DNA of 64,000 nt from Dictyostelium firmibasis (GCA_036169595.1 CM069765.1:1821001-1885000); one strand, 5' to 3'; counted from the first letter of the stretch, positions 27,234 to 37,529 are shown. Notes: generated by a model not told the origin, from the letters alone. A program made the numbers and translations.

Positions 27234-27306
27234 GCCTGGATGGCTCAGTAGGCAGAGCGAGCGGCTGTTAACCGCTAGGTCCATGGTTCGATCCCATGTC
27301 TAGGCG
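27234..27306 (+). tRNA. tRNA-Asn (GUU)
   Basis: A complete 73-nt cloverleaf. The acceptor stem is GCCTGGA paired with TCTAGGC (one G-U pair), with G as discriminator. The A box is TGGCTCAGTAGG. The anticodon stem AGCGG/CCGCT closes the loop CTGTTAA, giving anticodon GTT. The T arm CATGG-TTCGATC-CCATG is perfect and supplies the B box GGTTCGATCCC. There is no intron and no encoded CCA, as expected for a eukaryotic nuclear gene. Confidence 0.96.
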
Positions 27307-27308
27307 AA

Positions 27309-27313
27309 TTTTT
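27309..27313 (+). terminator. RNA polymerase III terminator of tRNA-Asn
   Basis: A run of five T begins two bases after the discriminator base, the standard polymerase III stop signal on the non-template strand. Confidence 0.75.
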
Positions 27314-27336
27314 CAGATCTAAAATTATAGATCGCG

Positions 27337-27347
27337 GGTTCGAATCT
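27337..27347 (+). promoter_or_regulatory. External B box of tRNA-Asn
   Basis: GGTTCGAATCT matches the B-box consensus GGTTCGANTCC at 10 of 11 positions and lies 31 bases beyond the tRNA. Dictyostelium tRNA genes are known to carry such an extra downstream B box, which can bind TFIIIC and has been implicated in retrotransposon targeting. It could alternatively be the B box of a decayed SINE-like unit whose tail follows at 27361. Confidence 0.65.
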
Positions 27348-27360
27348 CACTCATGTTTCC

Positions 27361-27390
27361 CTTGAAAGCTCGATTTCCAAACAACAACAA
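27361..27390 (+). repeat. Isolated SINE-like tail fragment
   Basis: The segment CTTGAAAGCTCGATTTCCAA followed by ACAACAACAA closely matches the tails of copies E and F (GGAAAAAAGCTCGACTTCC then an A/CAA run). No recognisable head accompanies it. It directly abuts the 18S rRNA fragment that begins at about 27391. Confidence 0.55.
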
Positions 27391-27463
27391 ATCTTTGTGA
27401 TTGTATAAGTGGTGGTGCATGGTCGTTCTTAGTTTGTTGAGCGATTTGTTTGGTCAATTCTGA

Positions 27464-27559
27464 CCGGGGGGCTTAGCGTAGTGGTTCCACGCTGAATCAC
27501 AAGCCTCCGTGGTCAAGACCTTGGGATCGAGTCTTGGTCATACCACGAAGTAACGTGGT
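27464..27559 (+). mobile_element. tRNA-like SINE-like unit C (head and hairpin)
   Basis: A 96-bp unit beginning CCGGGGGGCTTAGCG, with A-box-like TTAGCGTAGTGG, a D-arm-like stem GCGT/ACGC, B-box-like GGATCGAGTC and the hairpin ACCACGaagtaaCGTGGT. It begins immediately after the left TCAATTCTGA target copy and is repeated without a single change as unit D. It has no tail of its own, so the element's 3' end lies further right. Confidence 0.75.
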
Positions 27560-27676
27560 CCGGGGGGCTTAGCGTAGTGGTTCCACGCTGAATCACAAGC
27601 CTCCGTGGTCAAGACCTTGGGATCGAGTCTTGGTCATACCACGAAGTAACGTGGTCATAATTAAACCCTCATTATT
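27560..27676 (+). mobile_element. tRNA-like SINE-like unit D
   Basis: Its first 96 bp are identical to unit C, forming a perfect head-to-tail duplication. It then continues CATAATTAAACCCTCATTATT into unit E. The same linker sequence also precedes unit F, which shows that D-E-type junctions were copied as a block. Confidence 0.75.
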
Positions 27677-27852
27677 GGAGGCTATACGTAGTGGTTCTGC
27701 GCTGAATCACACAGTCTCCATGGCCTTGGTTCGAGCCTTAGGTCAGACCACGAAGTAACGTGGTCATAAATAACACACCTCATAATCAACCGGAAAAAAG
27801 CTCGACTTCCAAAAAAACAACAACAAAAAAAAAAAAAAAAAAAAAAAAAAAA
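27677..27852 (+). mobile_element. tRNA-like SINE-like unit E with tail
   Basis: Begins GGAGGCTATACGTAGTGG, with B-box-like GGTTCGAGCC and hairpin ACCACGaagtaaCGTGGT at 27747-27764. The full tail is present: CATAAATAACACACCTCATAA, then TCAACCGGAAAAAAGCTCG, ACTTCC, an A/CAA repeat and about 30 A. The order tRNA-like head, body, A-rich tail is that of a tRNA-derived SINE. A 34-base spacer with the inverted repeat GATTAGA/TCTAATC and a second long A run follow before unit F. Confidence 0.78.
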
Positions 27853-27881
27853 CATGGTGATTAGAAATTCTAATCCCAATA

Positions 27882-27928
<47 letters not shown>

Positions 27929-27956
27929 ACGTGGTCATAATTAAACCCTCATTATT

Positions 27957-28124
27957 GGAGGCTATAAGTAGTGGTTCTGCGCTGAATCACACAGTGTCCG
28001 TGGCCTTGGTTCGAGCCTTGGGTCATACCACGAGGTAACGTGGTCATAAATAACACACCTCATAATCAACTGGAAAAAAGCTCGACTTCCAAAAAAAAAC
28101 AACAACAAAAAAAAAAAAAAAAAA
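27957..28124 (+). mobile_element. tRNA-like SINE-like unit F with tail
   Basis: Closely similar to unit E: GGAGGCTATAAGTAGTGG, GGTTCGAGCC, hairpin ACCACGaggtaaCGTGGT, the same CATAAATAACACACCTCATAA tail and an A/CAA run. Its poly(A) ends exactly at the right TCAATTCTGA copy (28125-28134), so F defines the 3' end of the insertion as expected for an RNA-mediated event primed at poly(A). Confidence 0.8.
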
Positions 28125-28232
28125 TCAATTCTGATAACGGACGAGACCTCGACCTGCTAACTAGTAGTATTTATTAGTCGAAATAGCCGATAGCTTTTCT
28201 GGGGTTTGGAATGAATTCGGTCATCTCCAGCT

Positions 28233-28980
28233 CATACAATAACAAATATCAAACACTGAGAATTTGTGGGGTATGGCCACATTAATTTTGTTATAATCCT
28301 CTATCTGTCCTATTAACATATTACACTCATTATTTTTGTGTAAAGTTTTTTTCATACCCACACTCATAAAAAAAAAAAAAACAACAAAGCATTCATAGTC
28401 TCACCTCAACAAACACTAACAACCTTAGAGGTACCCCAAACTACCACCACACTATCAACTTAACACTAAATAAATAAAAATCACCTTACAAAAAGCAAAT
28501 TGCTATAGAAAAATAAAATACCCAAATACTAACTAATAAAATAATTAAGATCTTTAGATAATATGAGATTTTCAAAAATTCCAAAAATCAAATATCCTGT
28601 CAAAAGTAGAGTATAACATAGTTTGGAATTGTTAAACATTTCGTAAATTCCTTTATTGTTCCTTCTACTAATAAAGAAGTTGTTAAAAATATTTCTATGT
28701 TAAAGAATTTGGATTGAACTTTGTTGAATTATATAGTGATTCAATATTTTTAACAATTTTTATTTCTAACCACAATAAAAATTTAAAAAAAATAAAAAAT
28801 AAAAAAAAAATAACACAATGAACGTCTAAAGATTAAGATTAATTAATAATTTAAATTGCGAGTTTTTTGCATTTTTTTACACCAATTTTCATTTTAATTT
28901 TTATTTTTTTTTTATTTTATTTTATTTTTTTTTTTTAAAAAAAATTCATTTCATATTTTGAACACACAGACGATAAAATC
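28233..28980. other. Accessory intergenic DNA upstream of the ABC transporter
   Basis: About 750 bp without a reading frame. The first 450 bp (to about 28690) are more complex than typical intergenic DNA and may be old mobile-element sequence. ACAATAACAAAT at 28236-28247 nearly repeats ACAACAACAAAT at 27381-27392, just outside the other end of the 18S fragment. The last 150 bp are T-rich promoter-like DNA for the gene at 28981. Confidence 0.4.
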
Positions 28981-29212
28981 ATGTACTCAATTAATAGAAT
29001 TGGTATACATGGAGTATCGAATAGAATATTAAGTAGGCCAAGTTGTTTTCATTCAATTTCAAGCCTATCTTCGATATTATCCTTTAAACAAAATATAAAT
29101 AATACCAATTTTAATAATAGAGGCACTATTTTAAATGACTTTAATAAAATAATATCACATGATCATAAAACACTATTTCATAGACATTATTCAAATTTAA
29201 AAGAAACTAAGC

Positions 29213-29246
<34 letters not shown>

Positions 29247-31173
29247 GCAACAAAATGTTGGGGAAAATGGCGCAACCACCAACACCACCTCACCAACAAC
29301 AACAACAGATAATAAAGAACAAGAAAAAGAAACCAAAAATTCAACAATGTCAATGTTAAAGACAGTATTTAAATATTTATGGCCAAAAGATAATAATAAT
29401 TCAAAGATTAGAATTGTAACATCGGTTGTATTATTATTGACTGCCAAAGTATTGACAGTTCAAATACCATTTATATTTAAAGATATAATTGATAGTTTAA
29501 CAACAACACAATCGGAGATGTTAACATTACCATTGGGATTATTATTAGCCTATGGTGCAGTGAAGATAACATCCAATGGTTTTCAAGAACTCAGACAAAC
29601 CGTATTCTCAAAGGTTTCACATGATGCAATTCGTGATGTATCATGTAGCACATTCAAAAGATTACATCAATTGGATTTAACATTTCATCTATCACGTCAA
29701 ACTGGTTCATTATCACGTATTATAGATAGAGGTGGTCGTGGTATAAATTTCTTATTGAATTCATTATTGTTTCATGTTGTTCCAACTGCATTTGAAATTT
29801 CATTGGTAAGCTATGTAATGTATACAACATTAGGTTGGCAATATTCAGCATTATCATTGGCAACTATCGCTGCCTATACTATATTCACAGTAAAAGTAAC
29901 TAAATGGAGAACTCAATTTCGTGTGAAAATGAATAAGATGGACAATGAAGCAAGTAATAAAATGATGGATTCTCTAATCAATTTTGAAACTGTAAAATAC
30001 TTTAATAACGATGCTTTGGAGATAGATCGTTATCATAACTATCTCAAAGAGTATGATAAAGCTTCCTTAAAGACCACTAGTAGTTTATCATTTTTAAATT
30101 TTGGTCAATCTCTAATATTTTCACTCTCTATGACCGCAATGATGATTATGGCATCTCAAGGTGTAGTTCAAGGTGATCTATCCGTTGGTGATTTGGTTCT
30201 GGTGAATGGTTTATTATTTCAAATATCTTTACCTTTAAATTTCTTAGGTACAGTTTATAGAGAAATTAAACAATCATTAGTTGATATGGATCACTTATTC
30301 TCTTTATTAAATTTAAATCCAAAAATATCTGTAAGTTTTTATATAGAATAGGATTATGCATTTCAAAATCTATTATTTTTTTTTTTTAACAAGAAAATTA
30401 TTACTTTTTTTTAGGACAACGAAAATTCAAAACCTTTGAAATTAGAAAATGGTACAATTGTATTTAGAGATATTTCATTTAAATATAACGATTCAGTACA
30501 AGTATTAAATAATGTATCATTTGAATGTGAAGGTGGTAAAAGAATTGCAATCGTTGGTTCATCAGGATCTGGTAAATCAACATTATTGAGATTGTTGTAT
30601 AGATTCTATGATGTTTCATCCGGTTCTATTGAAATTGATGGTCAAGATATTAGAGGAATTCAATTGGAGAGTTTAAGAAAGCACATTGGTGTAGTACCAC
30701 AAGATACAGTATTATTCAATGATACTATTTACTATAATATTGCCTATGGTAATCCAAATGCAACCAAAGAACAAGTTGAAAATGCTGCTCGTGCAGCTCA
30801 TATTCATGAAGTTATATTAAATATGAAAAATGGTTATGATACTGTCGTAGGTGAGCGTGGTTTGAAACTCTCTGGTGGTGAAAAACAAAGAGTTTCAATT
30901 GCACGTGCTATCCTAAAGGATTCTCCAATCGTTTTCTATGATGAGGCAACCTCCTCTTTGGATACTGAAAAAGAGAAATTAATTATGGATGCATTGAGAG
31001 AATTATTTAAAGGTCGTACCACTATCATGATTGCTCATCGTTTAAGTACAATTGTTGACGCCGATGAAATCATTGTTTTAGGTACTGGTGGTATTATTTT
31101 GGAACGTGGTAATCATCAACAACTATTGGAATTAGAAGGAAAATATAGATCGATGTGGTTAGCGCAACAATAA
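28981..31173 (+). CDS. abcB5: Mitochondrial ABC half-transporter, Atm1/ABCB7 type
   Basis: Two exons, 28981-30330 and 30415-31173, phase 0; 702 residues. An N-terminal region of about 120 residues ([21 protein letters not shown]) followed by a poly-Gln run resembles a mitochondrial presequence. The membrane domain holds about six helices (for example [21 protein letters not shown]) and Atm1-type motifs [19 protein letters not shown] and [24 protein letters not shown]. The nucleotide-binding domain has Walker [10 protein letters not shown], signature LSGGEKQR, Walker [13 protein letters not shown] and switch His in IAHRLST. The family exports a glutathione-linked sulfur compound from mitochondria needed for cytosolic Fe-S assembly and acts as a homodimer. 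The name abcB5 is from memory of the Dictyostelium ABC list. Confidence 0.88.
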
Positions 31174-31247
31174 ACAAAATAAAAAAACAATTAAAAAAAA
31201 TAAAAAAAAGTGTCATATGACAATCGAGTTTGACACAAAATAACCAC

Positions 31248-31289
<42 letters not shown>

Positions 31290-31330
31290 GTCATTTTTTT
31301 TTACTTTCAGTTTTTTTTATTTTTTTATAA

Positions 31331-32357
31331 ATGGAATCAAATATTATGTATAATGAAATAAATAAAGAATATATTGTAAATAATAGAGATCAATTATTAC
31401 CAGGGCCAATTGGTCAAGTTAAATCAAGCATAGTTTGTGTTTTTATATCATTATTTTTCGTTTTGAGTATTTATTTTAGAAATAAATCAACAAACAGAAA
31501 TGACCCTGAAGTTATAAAAAAAAGAATCACAAGAGTTTTCTTTTCAACTATTGTTTCTTTAATTTTATTATATACATTTATACCAAATTCAAATAATGTA
31601 TGTAAAATTATTATTATTATTATTATCTACCTTTCTAAAAACTGATAACTAATCATCAAAATTATAACAAAAGAAATTTTATATATTTTTACAAATTATT
31701 GGTATACCAACAAGTCTTTGGGATATAATCAATTCAATAGTACCATTATTATTGACGATGATGTTATTTTTAGGACCAATTGTAATGGATAGAGATTTTT
31801 TAAATATATCACATGATATTGAAACACTACGTGACATAATCGTTGGACCATTAGTAGAAGAATTAGTTTTTAGATCAGTTATATGTCCAATATTATTTTT
31901 TGGTGGATTTAGTCAACGTTATATCATTATACTATCACCATTTTTATTTGGATTTGCACATGCTCATCATATATTCCAAAAAGGAAATTATTTTATTAAT
32001 CTTATTAAAGTACTTGTTCAAGTTTGTTTCACCTCTTTGTTTGGAATGTACTCGGCTTTCCTTTTCTTTAGAACTGGTAATATTTTAGCTTGTTTCATTG
32101 TTCATTCTTTTTGTAATATAATGGGATTACCTGATTTTGGTGGTATTTCTGATCATGAAAATAAAAAAGGTAAATATTATTTTATAAATTTCATTAAAAA
32201 TTATTATTATTATTATTATTAAATTAAATTTTATTGAACTTTTTTAGTGGTTGGTGCTTGTTTTATAATTGGGTTAATTGGTTTTATTTTTGGTGTTTTA
32301 CCAGCGACAAACCCTGAATATTATGGATCAATTTTTAATTTATTAGAAGCTTGGTAA
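31331..32357 (+). CDS. rce1: Rce1, CAAX prenyl protease 2
   Basis: Three exons: 31331-31597, 31674-32169 and 32248-32357; 290 residues. It is an integral ER protease that removes the last three residues of prenylated CAAX proteins such as Ras and Rho. The catalytic blocks of the ABI/Rce1 family are visible: the glutamate pair and Arg in GPLVEELVFRSVICP, the His in PFLFGFAHAHHIF, and HSFCNIMGLPDF near the C-terminus. Several hydrophobic segments (SIVCVFISLFFVLSIYF, FFSTIVSLILLYTFI, FTSLFGMYSAFLFF, FIIGLIGFIFGVL) support a multispanning protein. The second intron acceptor gives the in-frame KVVGACF join; the first acceptor (AAAAG at 31669-31673) is the weakest splice call. Confidence 0.9.
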
Positions 32358-32478
32358 GAAAAAATAAAATGAAATAAAATAAAATAAAATTATATAAATT
32401 GAAAATAAAATTAAAAGATAATTTTTTTTTTATTTAATTTAAAATATTATTACAAAAGAATTTTTTTTTTTTTTTTTA

Positions 32479-35400
32479 TTAAAAATATCTAATTCTATCA
32501 GAAATTAATTGATATTTTGAATGATTTTCATCGAAAATAATTGAAATAATTTCTAAAGCTTTTTTAAAGTGATCTAAAGATTTTGAATGACTACCAAACT
32601 GAAATTCAAATTCGGCCATATTGATAAAGATATCAGCTATTTCTGGATGTTGGTCCGTACCAAATTCAGTTTCTAAGATTGATAAAGAACTTTCAAACAA
32701 AGATCTAATGTTTGTGATCTCTTGATGATTACTTGCGAATTCACGTGGATTTGGCAATGCTTTACCTTGAGCTATTAATACCTCGGCCAAAGAGTTTTTA
32801 AAGATACCAATTTTAACATGTTTTGGTGAGAAATGATTTGAAACTATAGTAATGGCTTGATTAATTAATTTAGTTGATTCTTGGTATTCTTCTAATGATA
32901 ATTTTAATAAACCCATACAATAAAGGACTTCAGCGTATTCAGAATGCTCTTTACCCAATGCTTTTTCAATGTTAGTCAAAGCCTTATTATAATAAGTTTT
33001 AGCCATTTCATAAGAACCCAATTTTCTATAGATATCAGCAAGATTGTTCATATAGATACCATTTTTATAGTTATCAGAACCTAAAGATTTATTTACAATA
33101 ATGATTGCACGTTTATATTGAGTTTCAGCTTGTTGATATTTACCTTGTTTCTTGTAAACCAAACCTATAGAATTTAAAATCTCTGCAACTTCAATATGAT
33201 CATAACCAAGATTATCTTGAGTAATCAATAAACATTTTGAATAAAATTGTTCACTAGTTTTATAGTCACCTATTTTTCTATAACAATCAGCAAGATTTAA
33301 ATTGAAAAATGAGATTTTCAAATGTGATTTACCAAGTGATTTTTGAGCGATTGAAATCGATTGTTTATAGAATGCAATGGCCTCTTTATAATTACTTTGT
33401 TTCTTTCTAATTAAACCTAAATCATTGTAGATCTCAGCGATTTCAATGGATGTGTCTTGATTTAATTTTCTCTTTAAAATATCTAAAGATTGATTGTAAA
33501 GTTGTTCGGCTTCAATATATTGTTCTTGTTTTCTTTTTGTATCGGCTAAATCACATAGGATGAAACCATACTCCACATGGTCTTTTCCAAAGTTATTCTC
33601 AACAATTGATAAACTCTTTTCATAGTAATCGATTGCAATTTGATAATCACCAATCTTTTTAGATACTAAACCCAAATTCTTATAAAGTTCAGAGAAACAA
33701 TGATGAGTTTCTTTCTTTAGATTTTTATAAATTGTCAAAGTCTTGTTATAATAATTTAATGCAAAATCAAATTTACCTAATTTTCTATAGATATCAGCGA
33801 TCGATTGAAATATTTCACCCAATCTAATATTGAAATAAATTGGTGAATTTAAATCATCATTTTCTACATTGCCATAGTTATTGTTTCCATTGTTTCTCTC
33901 TTCAATGAATAAATTTGATTGATTATAACCAAGGAATCTATAGAGAATTTTTAAACAAGATTTATAATATTCTAAAGATTTTGAATATTGAGTTTGTTTC
34001 TTAAATGTTAAACCATTTAATAACAAAGACTCGACGGTTCCCAAGTGTTCTTTTCCAAATAATTGTTCAGTAATTGTTAAAAGTTTTTCAGATTGATAAC
34101 TTGCTTGCTCCAATTTCGAACGTTTAATATTAATTGAAACTAAACGTTTTAAATCATTTGCAACACTTGGATGGCTATCACCATAGAGTTGAATATGATA
34201 ATCTTGAGATTTTTCAATGAATGAATAGGCTTCATCATACATTGATAAATGTTCAAATAAACAACCAATGTTATAGGTTGTAGTTGACAACTCTTCCAAT
34301 GGCGGTGTACCATTACAATACTGTGCCCATTTAAATTTATAGAGATTAATAATCTCCTTAAAGTTTTCACCATTAATACCAATGAAATTCCAATATTGAT
34401 GGATTTGTGATTTACCAATCTCTGATTTAGATAACTGATTAATATTTTCAAGATTTAATAAAAACTCTTGGACTTTTGATTTATCATTCATTGATATTAA
34501 AATTTTAGGTAAATAATCAATTTTTCTTTTTAAACTATTTTTAATAATTATTGATGTTGTCGAAGAATTTTCAAAATATTCGGAAAGATTTGATAATAAT
34601 CTTGATTCTATTGGTAATAATTGACCATCTTTTTTATTACCAAAATATTTTAAACCAATTGCTAATTTTAAATATGGTGATAAAATTGTGAAATAATTTG
34701 AACCACCACCTAATACTGTGAAAAGATTACGACATTGTGAGAAGAAACCATAACTTGATTTTAATTTTAATGTAGATAGAATTTCATGTTCATATAAACC
34801 ATTAGAGGATAAATAAATTAATTGAACTATATCGGTAACCAAATTCTTTGGGAATGATGTATCAGACTCCCATCTTGATAATTGAACTAAATAGAAATTG
34901 AAAATAGATTGACTTGATAATAACATAATTAATTTCTCATTCAATGTTTTATAATTACCAATTGTAATTAATTCGCCCAATACACTTGATAAAAATAATG
35001 GAGATGAACATGGCTCTAAGAATTTCTTTAGAATTTCAATTTGTACAGGTGTTAACTCCTTTTTAAACATTGATAAATAAGATTTTGAAAAGTCTAATAT
35101 TTGTTGTTGTTCTGTGAAACCAGTTAAAATTGATGTATCTTTATCCTTATCCAATTGAAAATGGTTAACCAATTCATCATAGTTATCGGTATAACATGAT
35201 ACCACTATCTTTACATTCTCTGGATAACGTGATGGTATTAAATCTAATAATGCCTCTGACAATGTTTCATCTGTACCTTTTTCAATCGTATCTATTGAAT
35301 CGTAGATAATAATTAAATTTCTACCATCTTTTGTTGCTATACCATACCAATAGTTTATCTCCTCTTTTAATGATGATGGATCCTCACTTAATGGTATTGA

Positions 35401-36473
35401 AACTTGATATTGTAATTTAATGATTGAAAATAGTTGACGAAGTAACTCTATTCTATTCTTATTATTTGCAGTTATACCAATGAAAAAACAAACTACCAAT
35501 GTTTTTTTAGGATCAACTAGATTACTAACTGATAATTGTTTCACCCAATTAGCCAATATCGTTGATTTACCACCACCTATTGCCGATGCAACTAAAAATG
35601 GTTTTGGTTTAGATTGAATTGAATTCTCAATATTTATACCATCGTCAAATATAAATTGATTCAATTTATCGAATGAGTAATTCTTTATAAACTCTTGTTT
35701 CAATAATGATTTAAGATATGATGAATTTTTATTAACCTCTAAATTTTGATCATCTTTAACTTTTTGAAAATTATCAATATTGTTTGAAACAACTCCATTA
35801 TTTGATATTAATAACTCTCTATTAATTCTTTCAATTAAATCTCTATATATTGTTGTAATTAAATTTTCAGTATTTAAAAAGTTTGAAATTTTATTTTGTT
35901 GTTTTTCATTTAAAATTTGATTTTTTAATTCTTTTAATTTATTTAATGATTCCTCTGATTCAATTAACTCTTCAATTGTTGTTGTTGTTGTTGTTAGTGG
36001 TGATGATGGTGATGGTGATGATTGATTTTTAAAATAAAACAAATTAAATTTTGGTGTTATAGTTGTTGCTTGTAAAATTTCTAACTCTGTAATTGATTTA
36101 CCAATATGAGAATCAATCCATGGATAGTAGATCTTTGCTAAATTAAATGATTCAATGTATTCATCACCAGATGACCAACCATATCTGTCACCCAATAAAG
36201 ATATGAAATAATTACAAGATGATACCTCTTGTAGACAAGTGGCAATGGTTGATTTCTTTAAAATATCTTTACTCTCTGTTAAACCCCATCTCATATCAAC
36301 AAAACTAAAATCAATATTTCTTTCATTACAATAATCTCTAATCTCTGGTATTAAATATTTTACAATTGCTTCTCTCTCTATTTCCATATCTAAAAATGTT
36401 GATGATATAAATAATTTAATTGATTTCTTTTCATTCTTTATTAATTCCAATTGATTATATTGTTGTTGTTTAG

Positions 36474-36517
<44 letters not shown>

Positions 36518-36996
36518 GATGATGATGATGATTGTTGTTGTTGTTTAATTTCTAATTTTAATTTTGATAATATTGACTCTAATGACTCTAATGATCCAAA
36601 TGATGATTTATTATCATTTTGTTGTTGTTGTTTTTCATTAATTATCAGCTCTTTATTAATTAATTTAAATTCTTGAATGAAATCTATTGAATAGTATCTT
36701 TTTACTATACAATGTTGAATGAAATCTTTTGATAAGATATCGATTGTTGCTGATTTGATTGCTGTTTGTATTTTTGTACAATTCTTTTCAACTTGTTCTT
36801 TAGTGGTTAATAAGAATTTAACATTCTTATTTAATTGAAATGCAACATCACCACCATAACTTTTAATCGTTGATTTTAATGATGTTGTATCACTAAATGA
36901 TAATCCTAATATATAAAATGTTACATCTTTAAATAATGTTGGTATTGGTGGTAACAATGGTTGTTCATTATTAGTACTGGTTTTTTTCCAACTCAT
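32479..36996 (-). CDS. BRCT, DUF4062, STAND-type NTPase and TPR protein (nephrocystin-3-like)
   Basis: A single-exon, 1505-residue protein. Residues about 20-110 form a BRCT-like domain (FKDVTFYILGLSFSD, SYGGDVAFQLNKNVKFLL, DFIQHCI). A Gln/Ser tract follows. Residues 192-285 match DUF4062 (KLFISSTFLDMEIERE, VDMRWGLTES, GDRYGWSS), a TIR-like fold. An NTPase of the STAND/NACHT class follows, with Walker A GGGKST (near residue 485) and Walker B LIIIYDSIDTI. From about residue 930 to the end there are many kinesin-light-chain-type TPRs, for example YQIAIDYYEKSLSIVENNFG and YKEAIAFYKQSISIAQKSLG. The DUF4062-NTPase-TPR order recalls nephrocystin-3, while the BRCT N-terminus is unusual. D. discoideum has no cilia, so a scaffold or sensor role is inference. 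Confidence 0.85.
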
Positions 36997-37391
36997 TCTT
37001 TTTTTTTTTTTTTTTGAAAAGAATTTAAAATAAATAAAAAGAAATTGAAATAATAATAAAAATTTGTAGAAAAAAAAAAATAAAAAAAAAAAAAAATGGA
37101 AAAAATTAAAAATTAAAAAAATAAGAGATAAGGTTAAGAATGATAAAAAAAAAAAAAAATTATAAAAATTAAAAATTAAAAAAAAATTTTTAAAAAAAAA
37201 AGATATTTTTTTTCTTTGAATTTTTTTTTTTGGTTTACAAATCAGTACAATTCAGTCACACACAAAAAATTGTTTAATGAGTGAAAACTTTTAAAAAAAA
37301 TTTTTTATATTCAATTTCCAATGATATCAAATATAAAAAAAGGATAAATTTTTTTTTTTATATTTATAAGAAAACAAAATAAAAAAAGGAT

Positions 37392-37425
<34 letters not shown>

Positions 37426-37464
37426 TTTATTTTTCAAATTTCACATTTTTTTTTATTTTTTGCA

Positions 37465-37498
<34 letters not shown>

Positions 37499-37529
37499 TG
37501 TTTTTTCATTGAGTTCAAAAATAATAATA
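36997..37529. promoter_or_regulatory. Divergent intergenic region
   Basis: 533 bp between the divergent starts at 36996 (-) and 37530 (+). It is almost entirely A and T runs, with one less biased stretch at about 37230-37275 (ATCAGTACAATTCAGTCACAC) and a duplicated phrase AAAAAAGGATAAATTTTTTT at about 37334 and 37381. Confidence 0.4.

Larger units (their letters stand above)
27391..28232 (+). pseudogene. Dispersed 18S rRNA fragment, interrupted by a 661-bp insertion
   Basis: Two pieces read continuously as eukaryotic small-subunit rRNA once the insertion is removed. The left piece, 27391-27463, includes GTGGTGGTGCATGG and CGTTCTTAGTT. The right piece, from 28125, includes GATAACGGACGAGACCT and CTAACTAGTAG, a universally conserved 3'-domain block, and runs through a less conserved helix to about 28232. 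In all about 170 nt of the roughly 1.9-kb 18S is represented, so it cannot be functional. It is on the plus strand. The decamer TCAATTCTGA, part of the rRNA, is duplicated at both edges of the insertion. The exact right boundary is uncertain because that helix is species-variable. Confidence 0.85.

Noticed and set aside
27464-28124. Units C-F as true tRNA genes
   Set aside because: A and B boxes are tRNA-like, but no unit forms an acceptor stem, a consistent anticodon arm or an intact T stem. The tail and poly(A) fit a SINE-like element better.
27391-28232. Functional or mitochondrial rRNA gene
   Set aside because: Only about 170 nt of a eukaryotic nuclear-type 18S are present and they are split by an insertion; the sequence follows cytosolic 18S, not mitochondrial rRNA.
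28480-28510. CCTTACAAAAAGCAA resembling the CCTTACAGCAA motif of Dictyostelium class I non-coding RNAs
   Set aside because: The core differs by inserted bases and there is no matching terminal stem or upstream promoter element, so it is probably chance.
26194-28980. LTR or DIRS-type retroelement
   Set aside because: No long terminal repeats, reverse transcriptase, integrase or capsid-like reading frame was seen; all repeats are short and non-coding.
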